Part shown: in pieces, positions 60,065-64,000 of the stretch
How the letters are laid out: each line of letters starts with the position of its first letter
How positions within the stretch are numbered: position 1 is the stretch's first letter
Assembly (NCBI RefSeq): GCF_902459465.1
Contig: NC_047068.1
Coordinates: 21,103,195-21,167,194, forward strand
DNA from: Asterias rubens
Lineage: Eukaryota > Echinodermata > Asteroidea > Forcipulatida > Asteriidae
Reading direction: 5' to 3'
DNA length: 64,000 bases
Program-made: the position numbers and the translations under genes
The notes under the pieces: generated by a model
What the model was told of the DNA's origin: nothing
Database searches by the model: none
The model's input: only the letters and a program-made list of their open reading frames with translations

Positions 60065-61225
60065 CAGTCTACCCGCAGGTCACTCGATATAATAATTTTC
60101 CTTTGTGATTTATCTGGGCGAGTTGGCGTGATTTTTCATGCGTGACCTCGGTTTGAATATATAATTAGTCCAAAGGGCTTCTGAAATTCAGTCTTCTTCG
60201 GCTTTATTTGAAAAGTGATGACAAAAATAATGTTGAAATGAAGAGCATCTGTCGTTTTGTATGAATCGTTGCAACTCAAAGTTTAAAAAGAGAAATTTGT
60301 AAGTAAAAAATTACGCAAATTTTCCCGTAACGAATGTCAGCAGCAGTCCCCAATTATGGATAGATTATTTCATATTCTTCCCGGATCGTACCTAGTCCAG
60401 TCAGGATACAGCGATGTCCACCCCGACCACAAAGGTATAATGTTAGTTTCCAAACGCCAGGAGTCGATCGTTACACGTGAAAAGGATCCGAAATAACCAC
60501 ACTGGTAAGAACGCTTTTAGACTTGACCAAGTCCGTCCAGAATTTCTCTTGTTGCGAGTCGATGGGACCCACTGCGGGGGTACATACGTATCACTCTCCA
60601 CGTTGCAAAACTTCTCAACACGAACGTACGTTATCATTCAAGTTAAGGCCAATTAAAGACTGGTCTATTCCCTTTCAGTACACAAGAGATTCATCTAGTT
60701 CTGCTGATTTTATTATATTTTTATGAAGCTGTCTGGTATTTATTTCAGATTTTTAAATATTTAAGACCGAGAGTCCCCCTAAAATTGCTTCATATACTGT
60801 GACAAGTCACTGTGCCGTGCGTACAGTTTAAGATTTCATTTTATCATAATTTGATAAAGCTCCATTCCCGTCTATACCACGGGATGAATGAGCTGATCCT
60901 CATTCAGCTCATAGTTTAGACAGGCGCTTTTACCATACCAACGAAAAACAGCTTGTGCCATATTCGTCGATGATGTCATCGTCAGCCAATCACCCGATCA
61001 GGAAAACCATTCTATATAATAGATGATTTGTTCGTAAGGTGAGATTTGGATTAACGGTGGAAATCGCTGTATCCTGACTGGACTGGGTACCGATCCGGTC
61101 TCGCTTTTAACATTTCCAGGTAGAATATGAAATAATTTATCCAAACAATATATTGTATGGGGACTGTTGCCGACATTCATAACGGGAAAATTTGCCGTGT
61201 TTTTGTGACTTGTTTTTCTCCATTT
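60065..61225. mobile_element. Long-terminal-inverted-repeat element X' (right end truncated)
   Basis: Left end CAGTCTACCCGCAGGTCACT preceded by ACGA, with an undeleted left arm (60065-60440) matching the right arm of element X. The interior has about 430 bp (60438-60867) not found in X. The right arm stops after GTGACTTGTTTTTCTCC, where the duplicated SULT unit begins. Interior open frames are short and unrecognised. Confidence 0.7.
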
Positions 61226-61345
61226 GTTTTGTTATGGTCAGAATTGGTAGCCAATCATCCCAAATATTGTCCCAATTATTGTCAGGCCTATTCAAACTAC
61301 AACTGGGACAGATCAACTCATGTCGAGTCAGGTCCCTCAAGTTTG

Positions 61346-61535
61346 GGCTTCTTTTACTTTGCCCAAATGCAGAGGGAAGATGATCGACGATAGTCAGAAG
61401 GTAATGGGTAGAAGGTTAGGGGTGGGGCTCAAGTCTCTACCCCCTCTCTTTGTTCCCCTTTTGTGCCCCACTGGTTGTACATATATTCACTTTTTTGATA
61501 GGGTACTATTTAATGCTCAACAAAAAGTGCAAAAT
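61346..61535 (+). pseudogene. Duplicated ABCA3-like C-terminus/3'UTR fragment (copy 2)
   Basis: TACTTTGCCCAAATGCAGAG keeps the eight bases missing in copy 1 and still reads YFAQMQREDDRR-stop, parallel to [12 protein letters not shown]-stop of the real gene. The same UTR sequence follows. No other ABCA3 exon is nearby, so it is a dead fragment. Confidence 0.75.
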
Positions 61536-62899
61536 TGAGTTGCAGAATTGATAATCATCAGTGTCGTTGCCACGATGGGCGGTGCCAGGCGGGTCTGCCA
61601 AGAACTATTAGTTCGTCCAACCCTCTGAGCAAAATATACTCTGCTGCCCAGCACAGATTTCCTCCTGATTGCAAATCAGCAATGATGGCCCCATATCTAA
61701 ACATGAAACATTCTCGCCCTTGGTGGACTGAATTGGATTTAGAGCCGACCACTTCTTCTTCTTATCGTGTCCACACACTAGATGTTGTGCTTCAGCCAGA
61801 ACTGGACACAGCTCCTAGCAATATCATAACTAAAAATGGTCTATCCACAACACTGATAATCATCCCAACTATAGACCTATCCCAATTAACGACAGGCCGA
61901 TTCAAACCTCAACGGGGACAAACCAACTCATGTCGAGTTGGCTCACTCAAGTTTGGGCTAGACCATGGTGTTAATTTCCTCTAAGTGAATTTTTTTCAGT
62001 GTTTGATAATTTCATTCAAGTGACTTACAAATTGGTTTATTCATCAGTTCATCTTGTAGAAATACTAGATGCTATATGACAAAAGTACACAAATCTACCA
62101 GTTAAAGCTGTGTAAATCTGTAGTGCCACTAGTAATTATAAAGCAATGACTTTTTTACAGGGTGCAATGATAGAGAAATATATATTTTATTTGACTTATA
62201 AAGATTAAACTACTTGTTCATAATATTTCTGTAGAGCGTATGGTTTCATTTGTTACTATGATTACCGTACTTCTTAGATTAGTTTTGGTAAGTTAAAAGT
62301 GATTTTAGTTCTTCAAAATATAATTAATTACACAAAAAGTTGCATAATGTTACTACATTTCAATAGGATGTTACTGCCTGTTTCTACATAATTTTACACA
62401 AAGGCCTATTATTCACTCATATATATTTCAAGTTGGTCTTTGGATGTAAATAATAATCTAAGTCTAACTCTCTGTGAAGTCATTGAACCCTTCCCAAATT
62501 ACAAATTAAAAGGGATGTAATTATTGGAAAAATAAATTGTGTACCAATCATTTATGACAACATTTTTCATAAACCAGTGATTGCATTTGTCAAAGATATT
62601 AGTGATAATTTGATCAAGCTAAATAAGTCTGATGTTTCACACGAAGGAGCACACAAGGTTCCTTGCAAAAAAATGTCCGCTATCGTAATTTTTTCGTCAA
62701 AGGTCGGTCCATGTACTTGCTACAAAATTTCACATTATTTGAGAAAATTTCACAAGGAATGTAAGTACATGTAAAAAATTGCTGTCCTTCACACAAATCT
62801 CATTTTGTAATATTTCACAAGCATTAAGAAACTCCACAGGGACTGTTTATGTTTTCCCCTCGTGTGAACAGGGCTCTACAGACATCAAAAGAAAACCAT

Positions 62900-63767
62900 T
62901 TATTCGTAGTCGAAGGTCAATCCAGTTCCAGCGAGTTTGTCTCTTATAAGGGCGTCCATGACTTCATTCTGTGCCACAGTGAAGTGAGCCTTCCAATCTC
63001 CTACTTTACCTGGAGGTACAAATGAGAAGGATCATGGAAAGTTAAACACTACACAAGCCTCTTGATTGAAAGCTGTTTTCTAACAAAAAAGGCAGTGGTG
63101 CCAATTATTTTAGCCTTCGAGACAGACTCTGCTAGGGTCAAAACGTCAGGCCATTAACTATTTTTTGCATTATACCATTTTGGTCGCTTAGCAGTTTGCA
63201 ACGGCTAATTCTATTTTCCCAATTATTTTGTTGTCAAACCTTTGGCTAGAAACGTAGAAACGTATAGCAGCTTCCAATAGTATAACACATTTTTAGAATC
63301 GTTTCACTTCGAAGTAATGTGGTTATGTAAAAAGATAAAGTTGAGTATGAGAAGCGTTACTGCAGTAATGTTTCTCATATTTTTGTGTATTCCTTTTTTT
63401 AGTGATTATTCTTCCTGCTTTGACATATTCGCTCCGGATTTTCGGCGATATCTCACAAACGTGATCACCTTTTGTAATGAAACTTTCACATGTTAGGGTA
63501 AACACTTACAATTATATATAGTTTAAACAATCCAACGCTTCCAACAATTATTGGTATACTTTGCCTTTCAAAACTAAATGCATTACCTTTTCTCATGAAT
63601 GACATTGAGTCTGGTAAGTTCAGCTTCGCAAACAAGGAATCCAGTTGGGTCATAGGGTTTTTCTTCATGTTGGCAAATGTACAGTGGTCCGTTATTGCAT
63701 CCAGCGTCTCATTAGAGAAATCTTTACCAAGAAACTTGCTGATCTTCTCCACATTGCCTCGCAAATC
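62900..63767 (-). CDS. Cytosolic sulfotransferase gene C, last two exons (gene continues off right edge)
   Basis: Exons 63767-63587 (181 nt) and 63009-62900 (110 nt) encode the SULT C-terminus from DLRGNVEKISKFLGK through MRKG and KVGDWKAHFTVAQNE to the stop. By eye both exons are base-for-base identical to those of gene A (43461-43281 and 42703-42594), while the intron and flanks differ by scattered substitutions and small indels. The acceptor of the 181-nt exon reads CTAGTAG here instead of TTACCAG in gene A, but AG is preserved. The next upstream exon would fall just past 64000. Whether this is a third gene or an allelic copy of gene A placed in tandem by assembly cannot be settled from this window. 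Confidence 0.85.
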
Positions 63768-64000
63768 CTACTAGAATAAAATGATTTACAATAAATGTTT
63801 CAACTTTCAAAGAGCATACCTAACATACTCTAATGCATGATGCGAAATAGCACAAGGGTGAAATTATAAGAAATAATTTGTTTTCTCAAGGAAGGCCAAG
63901 GATGATACTTTGTAGTAATATAAAAGGTTTTTTAGACCCCCAAATTGGCCTAGAATGGCAAAAAAAGCGGTGTGTGCTTCTGTTTTTTTCCACAAAAGAC

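Larger units (their letters stand above)
58994..62899. other. Spacer between SULT B and SULT C
   Basis: No gene recognised. Contains the direct repeat at 59505-60064, element X' to 61225, the duplication joint near 61225-61233, the second ABCA3-end fragment, and a 149-codon frame at 61535-61984 matching 41220-41669. 58994-59500 has nothing recognisable apart from an AT-rich stretch and a short MITE remnant near 59459. Confidence 0.6.
61233..64000 (+). repeat. Left end of ~20.3-kb duplicated unit, copy 2
   Basis: Counterpart of 40922-43700, same orientation. Its left border abuts the right arm of the inverted-repeat element at 60065-61225, with a short shared TTTGTT at the joint. Confidence 0.85.

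Noticed and set aside
61157-61393. Chimeric 78-codon frame ending like ABCA3
   Set aside because: It crosses the duplication joint between element X' and the ABCA3 tail fragment; only the last dozen codons have ancestry in a gene.

Overview
The window is animal nuclear DNA: AT-rich, with genes split into many short exons carrying GT/AG splice sites and with a dense load of interspersed repeats. Protein content (PMS2, ASPSCR1/TUG, ABCA3-type transporter, cytosolic sulfotransferases) shows a deuterostome-like metazoan. Repeat families such as short elements ending in TTAAAGGCAGTGGACACTAT, tRNA-derived SINEs, and the motif AAAGACTCTGCTAGGGTCGA look echinoderm to me, most likely a sea star. The species call is an inference from memory of such repeats, not a search result.

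Layout, left to right. (1) 1-6.0 kb: the 5' half of PMS2 on the minus strand, running off the left edge, with an intronless rhodopsin-class GPCR (3512-4543, +) nested antisense in one of its introns. (2) 6.0-6.3 kb: a short shared promoter region. (3) 6319-14878 (+): complete ASPSCR1/TUG gene, 11 coding exons, 640 aa. (4) 14.9-19.8 kb: intergenic, repeat-rich. (5) 19805-40821 (+): complete ABCA3-like ABC transporter, 20 coding exons, 1770 aa; its introns carry several mobile elements, including a 905-bp mariner-like element with TA flanks. (6) 40.8-64 kb: a cytosolic sulfotransferase (SULT) cluster on the minus strand. Gene A (42594-47777, 322 aa) and gene B (54151-58993, 303 aa) are complete. 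Gene C (from 62900 rightward) is cut by the window edge and its two visible exons are identical to those of gene A.

Spliced exon lengths sum to whole codon numbers with consistent phases for ASPSCR1, ABCA3, SULT A and SULT B, which is the main internal check on the models.

The most interesting structure is at the right: the sequence from about 40.92 kb (just past the ABCA3 stop) recurs at about 61.23 kb with a constant offset near 20.3 kb. This is best explained by a head-to-tail duplication of a 20.3-kb unit holding SULT A and SULT B, or by an uncollapsed haplotype in the assembly. The left end of each copy carries an extra fragment of the ABCA3 C-terminus/3'UTR, and the junction lies inside a long-terminal-inverted-repeat element present at 51.1 and 60.1 kb. 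I found no evidence for a new enzymatic or defence system.
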